A DNA stretch of 30,630 nucleotides from a virus: positions 1-30,630 of IMG/VR virus record IMGVR_UViG_3300025759_000435; one strand, given 5' to 3'. A model generated the notes under the pieces. It saw only the letters and a program-made list of their open reading frames with translations, was not told the origin of the DNA and did no database searches. Within the stretch, counting starts at the first letter, position 1. Each line of letters opens with the position of its first letter. Below are positions 6,127 to 14,484 of the stretch, piece after piece. Position numbers and translations under genes: made by a program.

Positions 6127-6948
6127 ATGAGCCATGAAAGCGTTGCCGAGCAAGTTCTTGCAGAAGTGCAGGCACAAACAGCTACCCAGCCGGAAGCGGT
6201 GCCCGAGGTGCCCGCACCGTCGACAGACCCCGAGCTCGCAGCGATGCAAGCTGCCATGGAAGCAGACGGGGCAGAAGTCGAGCTCGAAGAGCAGGAGGGC
6301 GACGAGCCCCCGAAGAAGCGGGGACTGAGCTGGGAGCAGGCCGTCAAGTCGGTGCCGCCCGACATCGCCAAGCTCATGCGCAGCATGCAGGCCGACTACA
6401 CCCGGAAGACGCAGGAGCTGTCCGAGCAGCGACGGGACTTCATGCGCGAGCGCGAAGCCTTGATGCGGGGCAAGGAGGCCCTGACCACCCCCGACGAGCT
6501 GCCCGAGTACGACCCCTTCAACGAGGCGAGCATGAACGCGCGCATCGAGGCCGAGGTCACCCGCCGGCTGCAGCAGGTGCTTGAACCGATGCAGGCCGAG
6601 TACGAACAGATGGCAGCGCAGGACAGCTACAAGACGTTCCTCACCGAGCACCCCGACTTCGAGAAGGACGCCGGCCTGCGCTCGGAGGTGCAGCACCTCC
6701 TTGAGAGCAACGACTCGCTCGACCTGGAGACCGCCTACTGGGCAGCCAAGGGCAAGAAGGCGAAGGTCGAGGCTGCCAAGGCCTCGGAGGCTCGGAGCGC
6801 CAAGCGTCGGGCAGCCAAGGAGGCCGCCCTCAAGGGCACGGGCACCCCTCGCCGTGGTAGCGTCGGAGCTCGACCAGGTCGAGGCGACCTGAAGAAGATG
6901 AGTGCGGCAGACATTCTCGCTATGGCCCAGGCTATGCACCGTAGCTGA
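6127..6948 (+). CDS. Scaffolding protein
   Basis: The 273-aa protein is highly charged and helical, with an acidic Pro/Gln/Ala-rich N-terminus (to about residue 60), long coiled-coil-like segments (MRSMQADYTRKTQELSEQRR, then ARIEAEVTRRLQQVLEPM) and a basic Lys/Arg/Ala-rich C-terminal third ending AADILAMAQAMHRS. Scaffolds guide procapsid assembly through a basic C-terminal helix-turn-helix that binds the coat protein, and they are encoded immediately before the coat gene, exactly as here. ATG 6127 is preceded by GAGAGGACA (6117-6125), the same ribosome-binding site used by terL, ssb, the exonuclease and erf. No protease domain is visible. Confidence 0.82.
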   Translation: MSHESVAEQVLAEVQAQTATQPEAVPEVPAPSTDPELAAMQAAMEADGAEVELEEQEGDEPPKKRGLSWEQAVKSVPPDIAKLMRSMQADYTRKTQELSEQRRDFMREREALMRGKEALTTPDELPEYDPFNEASMNARIEAEVTRRLQQVLEPMQAEYEQMAAQDSYKTFLTEHPDFEKDAGLRSEVQHLLESNDSLDLETAYWAAKGKKAKVEAAKASEARSAKRRAAKEAALKGTGTPRRGSVGARPGRGDLKKMSAADILAMAQAMHRS

Positions 6949-6956
6949 GACCGTGC

Positions 6957-6974
6957 TACAGTAGCGGCACTGTA
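6957..6974 (+). promoter_or_regulatory. Inverted TACAGT-N6-ACTGTA element before the capsid gene
   Basis: TACAGT (6957-6962) and ACTGTA (6969-6974) form a perfect 6-bp inverted repeat around AGCGGC in the 119-bp gap between scaffold and capsid. TG.TACAGT within it looks like an extended -10, though the upstream -35 match is poor. It could be a capsid promoter, a processing hairpin or a protein site. Related elements lie at 1828-1840 and 21365-21379. The rest of the gap (6975-7057) shows nothing else I can name. Confidence 0.4.
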
Positions 6975-7067
6975 AGGCCACCCCATTGCGGAGCCTTGCG
7001 CCTTCGGCACTGCGACGACCGCAGCACGCCTCGAAACGCAAGCAATCCAACCGCAATGGAGGCCTCC

Positions 7068-8081
7068 GTGGCCGCACCCCAAAGCGTCATCAGCACTACG
7101 CTGCAGCTTCTGCGCGACAAGCTGATTGACAACTCGTTCCTTTCGCACCCCCTCTTCCGCGCCATCGAGCAGGCCGGCAACCTCGTCAAGGTGTCGGGCG
7201 GTCTTCGCGTGGAGCAGCCCGTCATCTTCGGCGAGCACTCCAGCATCACCGAGCTCAGCAACGGCTTCGAGCCCGTGTCGATGGCGGTGACCGACCCGTT
7301 CCAGACGGCGAAGTTCGAGTACTCCAACTTCACCCAGCCCATCATCCTGTCCGCCGTCGAGAAGGCAGCGAACAAGGGTGACCTCGCAGTCGTCAACATC
7401 TTGGAAAGCAAGATGAAGAACGTGATGCTCGGGCTGAAGAAGGAAGTCTCGAAGCAGGTGATGGTGGGCAACAGCTCCAAGCTCACCACGCTGCAGACCC
7501 TGAACGGCATGACCACTGCCGCCTCTACGGGTTGGCTCGAAGGCGTCGCCGCTGCTTCCCAGCAGAACAGCGTCGGCGGTCTGAGCAAGGCCACCTACCA
7601 GGCGCAGAACTGGTTCAACAACTTCTTCGACTCGGCGGGCAACTTCGACCTCGCGCACCTCGACCAGCTCATGATCGATGCGCAGATTCGGAACCCCTCC
7701 GGCGAGTTCCCCGACATGATTTTCATGTCGCCGAAGTGCTTCGCTGCCTTCCAGAACAAGCAGCAGAGCTACGTGAACTACGTCTCGGCCTCCGACCGCG
7801 ACAGCCTCGACCGCGACATGGTCGCCATGTGGCGTGGCGCCAAAATCTACGTCGAGCCGAACCTCGGCTTCACGGCGCAGAACCCCGCCAAGCCCGTCTC
7901 GGCCTACGTGCTGAGCAGCAGCAACTTCCAGCTCTACGCGGACACCGACGGCTTCTTCGAGGTCTCGGACATGATGCCCGTTCCCGGCACTGCGACCGAG
8001 GCCGCCATGGTCTTCTGCCGCATGCAGCTTGTCACCGGTCACCTTGCCTCGCACGGTGTCCTTCTCGATGCGGAGGCCTGA
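7068..8081 (+). CDS. Major capsid protein
   Basis: The likely product has 337 aa from GTG 7068, which has GGAGG at 7058-7062 five bases upstream. ATG 7056 (341 aa) and the longer frame from 6996 lack a ribosome-binding site. The sequence has features of HK97-fold coat proteins in podoviruses: an N-terminal helix (STTLQLLRDKLIDNSFLSHP), an extended-loop region with KVSGGLRVEQPVIFGEHSS, a spine-helix-like segment (AVEKAANKGDLAVVNILESK), and late P- and A-domain pieces (PDMIFMSPKCFAAFQ, GAKIYVEPNLGF, VLSSSNFQLYADTDGFFEVS). Position after scaffold and before a decoration-like protein and a terminator fits the most abundant virion protein. Confidence 0.88.
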   Translation: MAAPQSVISTTLQLLRDKLIDNSFLSHPLFRAIEQAGNLVKVSGGLRVEQPVIFGEHSSITELSNGFEPVSMAVTDPFQTAKFEYSNFTQPIILSAVEKAANKGDLAVVNILESKMKNVMLGLKKEVSKQVMVGNSSKLTTLQTLNGMTTAASTGWLEGVAAASQQNSVGGLSKATYQAQNWFNNFFDSAGNFDLAHLDQLMIDAQIRNPSGEFPDMIFMSPKCFAAFQNKQQSYVNYVSASDRDSLDRDMVAMWRGAKIYVEPNLGFTAQNPAKPVSAYVLSSSNFQLYADTDGFFEVSDMMPVPGTATEAAMVFCRMQLVTGHLASHGVLLDAEA

Positions 8082-8084
8082 GCC

Positions 8085-8558
8085 ATGGCTACCTCTACTC
8101 TCGTTCAGTTCCTCGGCGACGGCATCACCAGCCCCTCGGGCACCGAGGCTACGACCTCGAACCGCCGCCAGGTCGAAACGTTCATCTCCAGCGCTGCAAT
8201 CGTCGCCGGTGATGTGGTCGGCCTCGACAACACCAAGACCGGCTCCGACCGCGTGCTCTACGTGAAGCAGGCCGCCAACGTCGGAACGGGCAACGCTCTC
8301 GCCATCGGTGTCGCCCTCGACGCTGCTGCTGGCGCAGGTGAGCAGGTGCGCGTGGTCGTCTCCGGCTATGCCGCTGACGTCAAGTGCAACGCAGGCACCA
8401 TCGCCTCCGGCGCTGCCCTCTCGGCAGGTTCCGCAGCCGCTGGTGAGGTCGAGACTGCTGCAGCCAGCGACACCGCCGGCCTCTTCGCAGTGGCCCTCGA
8501 AGCCAAGGGTGCAACGACCGCCAACAAGGTCGCCATCCACATCTTCAAGCGCTTCTGA
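8085..8558 (+). CDS. Head decoration/stabilisation protein
   Basis: The 157-aa protein follows the capsid gene by 3 bp, with GGAGG near the capsid stop as its ribosome-binding site. It is rich in Ala, Gly, Val and Thr. The pattern (IVAGDVVGLDN, then NALAIGVALDAAAGAGEQVRV, then VVSGYAADVKCNAGTIASG) matches small capsid-decorating beta proteins of the DUF2190-like kind, which sit on the outside of the expanded head. Near-equimolar expression with the coat protein is suggested by the shared transcript and the strong terminator directly after. A minor head-completion role is the alternative. Confidence 0.72.
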   Translation: MATSTLVQFLGDGITSPSGTEATTSNRRQVETFISSAAIVAGDVVGLDNTKTGSDRVLYVKQAANVGTGNALAIGVALDAAAGAGEQVRVVVSGYAADVKCNAGTIASGAALSAGSAAAGEVETAAASDTAGLFAVALEAKGATTANKVAIHIFKRF

Positions 8559-8567
8559 GCCCCCCCA

Positions 8568-8647
8568 GGGCAGGTCGGCCCACTGTCCTCTCGGGTCACC
8601 TGCCCCGGCCCCATCGGTTGAAGCGCTCGCCGGTGGGGCCGTCTTTT
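8568..8647 (+). terminator. Rho-independent terminator after the head genes
   Basis: A 12-bp stem pairs 8606-8617 (CGGCCCCATCGG) with 8630-8641 (CCGGTGGGGCCG), with one G-U pair and a 12-nt loop, followed by TCTTTT (8642-8647). Directly upstream a second hairpin pairs GGGCAGGT (8568-8575) with ACCTGCCC (8598-8605). This is the clearest intrinsic terminator in the window. It would limit read-through from the highly expressed capsid and decoration genes into the tail genes. Confidence 0.8.
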
Positions 8648-8658
8648 CGAGGTGACGC

Positions 8659-10029
8659 ATGAATCTCGGTGAGCTGCTCGACTTTTGCGGCAACCTCCTC
8701 GACTACGACCCGAGCAACCCGACCTATCGGGAGCAGCTCGTCTCGCTGCTCAACGATGCGCAGACCAGGTCGCTGACTGACCGGCCTTGGGCCTTCGCGA
8801 GCCGAGACCGGAAGGTCAAGGTCTACACCGACACGACCTTCGACCTCACCTTCACTTCGGGCAGTGCCACGGTCACCGGTGCTGCGCTGCCCCTCTCGCC
8901 CGACCCCATCCGGCCGGGCAGCAACCTCGCCGGGGCCGAGCTCGTCTTCAAGGACAGCGCAGGCACCACTCACCGGCACCGGGTTGCCTGGGTGGAGCTC
9001 ACGACCCGGCTGTACCTGCGCAACCCGTTCGAGGGTGTGACCGGCACGTACACTGCCACGGTCAAGCGGCGAGAGGTCTACCTGCCCTCGGACTGCATGA
9101 CGGTGCAGAACGTCTCAGACCCCCACGTCGGGATTCCGGCGAAGGCGCTCTTCTTGAGCAAGTGGGAACGGGAAGACGCCAACCTCGACCCCGACCTGCT
9201 CGGCACCATCGAGGCGTACCTCCCGAGCGAGGGCAAGCGGGTGCCCGCCCCTCAAATCCCCCGAGGCATCGCAACGGTGGCAGGCGTCGGGCAGGGTGTG
9301 CGCACCATCAACCTCTACATGTGCAACGTGCGCGGCCCCCATGCGCAGAACTTCCCGAGCTACCGCCGGGATGTCAGCTCGGGCTTCGAGAGCGCCTTCT
9401 CGAAGGTCGGCACCTTCAACCTCTCGGACACTCAGACCCTTCAGCTGACCCCCGAGGTGCTACCCAACAACACCGGCCTCTACCGGCGGTACTACTTCAC
9501 TTGCCCCGAGGCCAACATCCTCGCCCCGGTGCGCATCCGGCATGCAGACGCGGTCGATGCCCTGGCGGTCGGAGTCGACACCGTAGCCCCGACGGGCGGT
9601 GTAACGCTCAAGCCCAACCTCGCCCTCTCTCACCTGAGCGGGCAGGCCTTCCAGTCTGAAGCGGTGCGCTACCTCTACAACCAGGCGGGCGTCTACCAAT
9701 CCGTAGAGCTCTACCCGCACCCGAGTGCCGACCAGGACATCAATGCCCGCATGGTCATCGCTCCGACGCGCATGCAGGAGGACCAGGACGTCCCCCTCGT
9801 GCCGGCTGCCTACGCGCAGATTGTCGCCTACGCCGCCCTTGAATCTCTCACCCTCAAGGTCGACAACCCGGCACTCAGCCAAGTCTACATGCGGAAGAAG
9901 GACACCCTCTACAAGGCCATGGAGCAGCGCTACCTCAAGGAAGTGCCCCGGCGAATCATCAAGGGCACCCCGACGGCCGGCTATCGCTTCGTGCGCAATC
10001 CCTACGGCCCCCTCACGTACACGCCATGA
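8659..10029 (+). CDS. Head-tail adaptor protein
   Basis: The 456-aa product is the first gene after the terminator, with GAGGTGA five bases before ATG 8659. The N-terminus (LGELLDFCGNLLDYDPSN, YREQLVSLLNDAQTRSLTD) looks like the helical bundle with which podovirus adaptors such as P22 gp4 and T7 gp11 dock under the portal. A long beta-rich region follows (TFDLTFTSGSATVTG and so on), then a C-terminal part with SLTLKVDNPALSQVYMRKKD and KAMEQRYLKEVPRR that resembles the end of such adaptors. It overlaps the nozzle gene by ATGA, the usual adaptor-nozzle order. Assignment rests on order, size and fold pattern. Confidence 0.7.
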   Translation: MNLGELLDFCGNLLDYDPSNPTYREQLVSLLNDAQTRSLTDRPWAFASRDRKVKVYTDTTFDLTFTSGSATVTGAALPLSPDPIRPGSNLAGAELVFKDSAGTTHRHRVAWVELTTRLYLRNPFEGVTGTYTATVKRREVYLPSDCMTVQNVSDPHVGIPAKALFLSKWEREDANLDPDLLGTIEAYLPSEGKRVPAPQIPRGIATVAGVGQGVRTINLYMCNVRGPHAQNFPSYRRDVSSGFESAFSKVGTFNLSDTQTLQLTPEVLPNNTGLYRRYYFTCPEANILAPVRIRHADAVDALAVGVDTVAPTGGVTLKPNLALSHLSGQAFQSEAVRYLYNQAGVYQSVELYPHPSADQDINARMVIAPTRMQEDQDVPLVPAAYAQIVAYAALESLTLKVDNPALSQVYMRKKDTLYKAMEQRYLKEVPRRIIKGTPTAGYRFVRNPYGPLTYTP

Positions 10030-12209
10030 ATCAGTCGCAGTACCAAACCCCGCTCGCAGGTGGCGTAGCTACCCGACTGCCTCAGAACCCGCAGGATGCC
10101 GGGCGGCTCCAGAACTGGACCCTCGACCGGGTGTCGGGCGGCTGGTCGTCTCGCGTCGGCTACGAGCAGTACCGCACCGGCGAAAACGACTTCGACCCGT
10201 TCGGCTCGGTCGGTCCGGTGTACGCCCTGCACGTTGCACAGCAGCTCGCCGGTGGAGCTCGGCAGGCTGTGCTCTTCGAAGCCGACGGCAAGCTGCAGTA
10301 CTACTACGACGCGGCGGGTGTGCCCTCGCTGCGAGTCCTCCAGGCTGACCGCCACATCCCGACGCCCACCGAGGCCGGGTCGTGGTTCACGGACACGCCC
10401 TACGGCGTCATCGTGACCAACGGCGTCGACCGCCCGGTGCTCGTCGACCCGTGGCCCCTCGGCAGTGCCGCCGAGTCCTCGGCAGCCATCACCCGATGCG
10501 TTCGGCCCTTCGGCTTTGCCACCCTGCCGACGTCGCCCGAGGCACTCCGGGTCAACCCCATGCCCGCCCCATCGGGCGGCAGCTTCGACCCCACCATCCT
10601 CGGCAGCGCCTTGACCATCTGGTGCCCGTCCAACCCGCTTTCAATCTCCGACGGGGGGCGATGGGGGCTCGGCTTCGCCACCAACACGGCAGGCGGGGCA
10701 GCAGACGGCGACAAGGAGGCCCTCTTCAACTACGTCGTCAGCTTCGTCTCCGACACGGGCAGCGAGGGGCCGGCATCCGAAGTCGGCACGATTGCATGGG
10801 GTCTGACGGCGCAGGCCGAAGGCTTCCGGCATGCCGTCGGTGTGCGCCTCCCCATCGGCCCGCCGGGTACCGTTGCCCGCAAGCTGTACCGCACAAAGAA
10901 CTACTCCGACGACTATGTCTACCAGGGCGACACCACCCTCTACCTGGTGGACGTCATCCGCAACAATGCCGAGGACCTGTTCTTCGACGCCATCAAGACG
11001 GCAGACCTCACCCTTCCGAAGCCCGACATCGCGACCGGCCCTTTGCCGGCTCCCCGAGCTCGCTTCAGCGCCCTCTACGGTGGATGCCTTTGGCTCGACG
11101 GGGGCATCGATGACGGCCTCAGTCTGTACTACTCGGCGCCAGGTCTCATCGAGCAATTCGCCGCTACCTCCTTCATTCAGCTCAGCAGCGAGGGCGGTGC
11201 AGTCACCGGCCTCTTCGGGTCGTACACCAACCTCCTCGTCTTCCGCGAGAGGGGCATTGATGTCGTCACCGGCAGCTTCGCCGAGGGCTTCAAGGTCACC
11301 ACCATCAGCAACTCAGTGACCTGCCTGAGCCCCCACACCATCGCAGCGGTGCCCGGTCTCGGCGTCGTCTTCCTTGCCACCGACGGCGTGTACGGTCTCA
11401 CCGGCGGGCTCGAAGGCGGCGCCATCACCGACTTGGTCAACCTCACCGTCGGGCAGGATGAGCTACTCGAACAGGTGACGCCCGACTGCCTGCCCCGAGC
11501 GGTGGCGACCTTTTCGGCCTCCGAGCGGCAGTACCAGGTCTACATCCCCACCCAGGGCAACGACCGACCGAACCGGGGCCTTGTGCTTCACCTCGACCGC
11601 CTTGCCCTCATCGACTCGCTCAGGCTCAGCCCATGGAGCACCCGCCAGGGCTTCCCCGTCGGAGCCATCGCTACCCGGGCAGACGGCACCGTCATCTTCG
11701 GGCACCACACCGGAGCCGAGGCCGGCGGCACCGACTCGCAGCGCGGCCTCTTCGTCATGTCGGGCAAGCGCACCCTCGGCAGCAGTGTGGTCGATGACGT
11801 AATGACTGACGCAGGGCCGCCCACGAGCGTATACCGGTCGGCCTGGTGGTCGGCAGGTGACCCCCAGCTGCAGAAGCAGGTGAGCTACGTGACGGTGTGG
11901 GTGATGACGACCGGCAACGTCTCGGTCACCCTGCGCCACTTCAAAGACTTCGACCTTGTGCCAGTCGACGAGCGCACGTACCTCATGCAGCCGCCCGACG
12001 CTTCGACGCTGCCCGCCCTCGACTCGGCCGTGCTCGGCTCGGGCAGCTACACCAAGGCGCGGCTCGTGCCCATCCGCTACAGCGTTGCCCATCAATCGGC
12101 GGCCTGGTTCTGCTTCGAGATTGAGACGACGTCAGACGTCATCCTGGTCGGGCATGAATACGAGTTCACCACCAAGGGCACCAAGGTCGTCATGGGGAGG
12201 CGAGCGTGA
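10026..12209 (+). CDS. Tail nozzle (tail tubular protein B-like)
   Basis: This 727-aa, beta-rich protein follows the adaptor, as nozzle proteins do in T7-like and P22-like tails. The N-terminus (QSQYQTPLAGGVATRLPQNP, GRLQNWTLDRVSGGWSSRVG) has the look of nozzle proteins that list a bare set of values and then a propeller-like body. Repeating strands such as PYGVIVTNGVDRPVLVDP, YGGCLWLDGGIDDGLSLYY, GLGVVFLATDGVYGLTGG and ERQYQVYIPTQGN suggest beta-propeller blades. It would form the hexameric tube through which DNA leaves. Its end overlaps the next gene start by GTGA. Confidence 0.72.
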   Translation: MNQSQYQTPLAGGVATRLPQNPQDAGRLQNWTLDRVSGGWSSRVGYEQYRTGENDFDPFGSVGPVYALHVAQQLAGGARQAVLFEADGKLQYYYDAAGVPSLRVLQADRHIPTPTEAGSWFTDTPYGVIVTNGVDRPVLVDPWPLGSAAESSAAITRCVRPFGFATLPTSPEALRVNPMPAPSGGSFDPTILGSALTIWCPSNPLSISDGGRWGLGFATNTAGGAADGDKEALFNYVVSFVSDTGSEGPASEVGTIAWGLTAQAEGFRHAVGVRLPIGPPGTVARKLYRTKNYSDDYVYQGDTTLYLVDVIRNNAEDLFFDAIKTADLTLPKPDIATGPLPAPRARFSALYGGCLWLDGGIDDGLSLYYSAPGLIEQFAATSFIQLSSEGGAVTGLFGSYTNLLVFRERGIDVVTGSFAEGFKVTTISNSVTCLSPHTIAAVPGLGVVFLATDGVYGLTGGLEGGAITDLVNLTVGQDELLEQVTPDCLPRAVATFSASERQYQVYIPTQGNDRPNRGLVLHLDRLALIDSLRLSPWSTRQGFPVGAIATRADGTVIFGHHTGAEAGGTDSQRGLFVMSGKRTLGSSVVDDVMTDAGPPTSVYRSAWWSAGDPQLQKQVSYVTVWVMTTGNVSVTLRHFKDFDLVPVDERTYLMQPPDASTLPALDSAVLGSGSYTKARLVPIRYSVAHQSAAWFCFEIETTSDVILVGHEYEFTTKGTKVVMGRRA

Positions 12210-12874
12210 AGCATTGGGCGCAACGGCAGGCGACCTCGGGGGGCACCCTCGAACCGAGCGCAGTCAACGACGAGCTGCGCGCGCAGCAGTCGAGCATCAC
12301 CACCCTCGACCGCGACCAGCTCCCCGACAACTACGCAGACGAGGCCCGGGTCAAAGACTACGCCCTCCTTCGCAGCTACGTCGACACACAGTACCCGCCG
12401 GGCAGCGGAGAGCAGGACACCGTTGTTGAAACCTACATCGGTGCCGGCAACATGTGGGACTCTGTGACCTTCCGCGTCTACCCGGGCGGATGGCAGAACG
12501 TGTCGGCAGGCAACGGCATCCAGCTCACCGGCTTCAAGGGTGGTCACCTTCATGTCGAGTGGACGGGCAACGGCTACATCTTCGGAAGCATGGCAAAGGG
12601 ATTGAACCAGCCCTACCCGAAGACGCCCCGCTACCTCAACCTCCGCATCACTGCGAACGGCGTCACCATTGCCGAGAAGCGAGGCCCCGGATGCCATGAG
12701 GCTTTCCGGGTCATCGGGTCGAGTCTGGTGCCGCAGGGTGACATCACCCTCCGCTTTCAGTGGCGCATCAGCGGACCGTCGCAGGATGACCCGTCAGCAA
12801 CAACGGCCGGGGAGCCGGTCGCCCAAGCGCACCTCTACGGCATGCGCTACCTCGCAATCGGAAGGTGGCGCTAA
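12206..12874 (+). CDS. Tail-associated protein, first of three related tandem genes
   Basis: The product has 222 aa from GTG 12206, with GGGAGG upstream. The first 60 residues are helical and polar (TLEPSAVNDELRAQQSS, then ITTLDRDQLPDNYADEARV), like an attachment arm. The rest is beta-rich with Gly, Trp and aromatic residues (SVTFRVYPGGWQNVSAG, ITLRFQWRISG), ending in HLYGMRYLAIGRWR. The two following genes have the same two-part plan: a helical Ala/Leu/Asn arm carrying an acidic-aromatic DxxQ/DxxN stretch, then a beta-sandwich-like body. They may be tail spikes, fibre hubs or appendage paralogs. No enzyme motif is visible. Confidence 0.62.
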   Translation: MKHWAQRQATSGGTLEPSAVNDELRAQQSSITTLDRDQLPDNYADEARVKDYALLRSYVDTQYPPGSGEQDTVVETYIGAGNMWDSVTFRVYPGGWQNVSAGNGIQLTGFKGGHLHVEWTGNGYIFGSMAKGLNQPYPKTPRYLNLRITANGVTIAEKRGPGCHEAFRVIGSSLVPQGDITLRFQWRISGPSQDDPSATTAGEPVAQAHLYGMRYLAIGRWR

Positions 12875-13761
12875 TGTCCCGAATCACCGACGGCCCCATT
12901 GTTTCGGGCGATGCGCTCGACGCTGCAAGCCTCAACACTCGCTTTGCGTCCTACACGCAGACCGACCTCAACCAGTTCAACCACCGAGACGCAGCGCACG
13001 ACCTGCCCCAGTTTCAGACGGGGTGGCTGCTTACCCATGCGCAGGAGCAGCTCATCGGGCTCAACGACTGGCGGCACACGTCGACGGTGACAGTGAACGG
13101 CATGACAGCCATGCCGGCGAACCCTCACCCCATCGAGGACGGTGCGGGCAACCCGACCGACATGAGCTTCGGGGCAGGCCTCACCGTCGCGAACGGCGAA
13201 GTGCTGCGCGTCTACTGGAACCTCTCGGCCAAAGCCACCCAGGGCAGCAACTGGGACTCGGCAGGAAGCCTCGGCTACTACGGGTTCAACAACGCGCCCA
13301 ACCCGGACACCAAAGAAGACACCTGGGGCGGTTGCTGGGTGTTTTACCTCGAATGGGACGTCACGAGCTCGGCGCGCGCGAACTACGTGCCGGTGCCGGG
13401 GCAGGGCGACTTCAAGACGACGGTCGGCAGCTACTACGGCGACAGCCTTGCATCTACGCAGGCAACGAGTGTCATGCCCTCGGGGCTTCGCTATGCCGAG
13501 CTGCCCGACAATGGCTCGCTGCCCAACCCGAGCTCGGCAAGCACCCAGCGGTGGCGCGGAATCTCGGGCGCCTGGTACTACCCCCGCACGGTGCCTTCGA
13601 GCCTCGTGGTCTACGGCATCCGGGTCGTCGTCAAGGGTGTGCTCCACCCCTACCGAAGCGGGTCGGTCAACTACCTCGTGCACGACACCGTCTACAGCAA
13701 CGGGGCCAGCCTCGACTACAATGGCGGCAACCTTGCCGTTCTGAAGCATCGGGTGCGCTGA
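12874..13761 (+). CDS. Tail-associated protein, second of three related tandem genes
   Basis: The 295-aa product is translated from ATG 12874, which overlaps the previous stop (TAATG), with GGAAGG upstream. The start at GTG 12865 would lie on top of that ribosome-binding site. The arm (SGDALDAASLNTRFASYTQ, then TDLNQFNHRDAAHDLPQF) corresponds to those in the genes on either side. The body is rich in Trp, Tyr, Gly and Asn (WVFYLEWDVTSSARANYVPV, RGISGAWYYPRTVPSSLVVY), typical of surface-exposed beta domains of tail appendages. It may contact the host or cap the tail side. No catalytic signature is seen. Confidence 0.62.
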   Translation: MSRITDGPIVSGDALDAASLNTRFASYTQTDLNQFNHRDAAHDLPQFQTGWLLTHAQEQLIGLNDWRHTSTVTVNGMTAMPANPHPIEDGAGNPTDMSFGAGLTVANGEVLRVYWNLSAKATQGSNWDSAGSLGYYGFNNAPNPDTKEDTWGGCWVFYLEWDVTSSARANYVPVPGQGDFKTTVGSYYGDSLASTQATSVMPSGLRYAELPDNGSLPNPSSASTQRWRGISGAWYYPRTVPSSLVVYGIRVVVKGVLHPYRSGSVNYLVHDTVYSNGASLDYNGGNLAVLKHRVR

Positions 13762-14478
13762 ATGTCATTCACTCCCCCCACCACCTTTGCCGACGGCACT
13801 ATCTGCACCTCCGCTGCCCTTGAGGGCAACTTCGAGGCGCTACGTGTGTACCTGCATGGCGGCATCGTCCCGGGCGACATCGAAAACGCGAAGTGGATTG
13901 ACACCCGGCACGTCCAGCCCCCGAGCTTCGAGCCCTTCGCCGGTGTGCAGCACGGCATCACCGGTCACCAGGGCGGCAACAACTCGGGCCTCATCCGTCT
14001 CACCTTCTGCACCAAATACCTCTCGGGGCAGGGGCGCACGAGTTCGCAGGCCTTCCACCCCATCCCGGGCACCGCCATCACCGTCGACACCAGGCGCGCG
14101 AGCACGGCCGTCTTTCACTACTGGTGGGAAGTCGAGGGCGGACCCGATGAGAGCACAGCAGGCGGGCAGGAGTCGACGGACACGGACCGGCAAGTGTGGA
14201 TTGCGCCCTACGTCAACGACCCGGCATCGGCTTACAACTTGCGGAACCATGCGCAGGAGGTCGCGAACGTGCAGTCAGTCGCGAACATGTGGCGCACCGG
14301 TGCCCCCCTCGGCCCGAACATTCCATACACCATCGCAGGGGCCTACCAGTCGAGAGACGGGGTGCTCGTCTACTCGGCCCCGAACGGCCGCAGCACCTTC
14401 GGGCTCGCTACTCACTCCCAGCTCGACCGCGCGGCGGTCGTCAACTGGGGCGTCGCAATCGAAACCTTCTACCTCTGA
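13762..14478 (+). CDS. Tail-associated protein, third of three related tandem genes
   Basis: The 238-aa product starts directly after the stop of its neighbour. The arm reads CTSAALEGNFEALRVYLHGG, then VPGDIENAKWIDTRHV, matching the general plan of the two upstream genes. The body is beta-rich (GLIRLTFCTKYLSGQG, TAVFHYWWEVEGGPDE, DGVLVYSAPNGRSTF) and ends VVNWGVAIETFYL. All three being kept in tandem with diverged bodies suggests subunits that share one attachment surface. Function beyond tail appendage is unknown. Confidence 0.62.
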   Translation: MSFTPPTTFADGTICTSAALEGNFEALRVYLHGGIVPGDIENAKWIDTRHVQPPSFEPFAGVQHGITGHQGGNNSGLIRLTFCTKYLSGQGRTSSQAFHPIPGTAITVDTRRASTAVFHYWWEVEGGPDESTAGGQESTDTDRQVWIAPYVNDPASAYNLRNHAQEVANVQSVANMWRTGAPLGPNIPYTIAGAYQSRDGVLVYSAPNGRSTFGLATHSQLDRAAVVNWGVAIETFYL

Positions 14479-14484
14479 GGCATC

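Noticed and set aside
6996-7067. Upstream extension of the capsid gene frame to ATG 6996 or ATG 7056
   Set aside because: No ribosome-binding site precedes either ATG, while GGAGG sits at ideal distance before GTG 7068.
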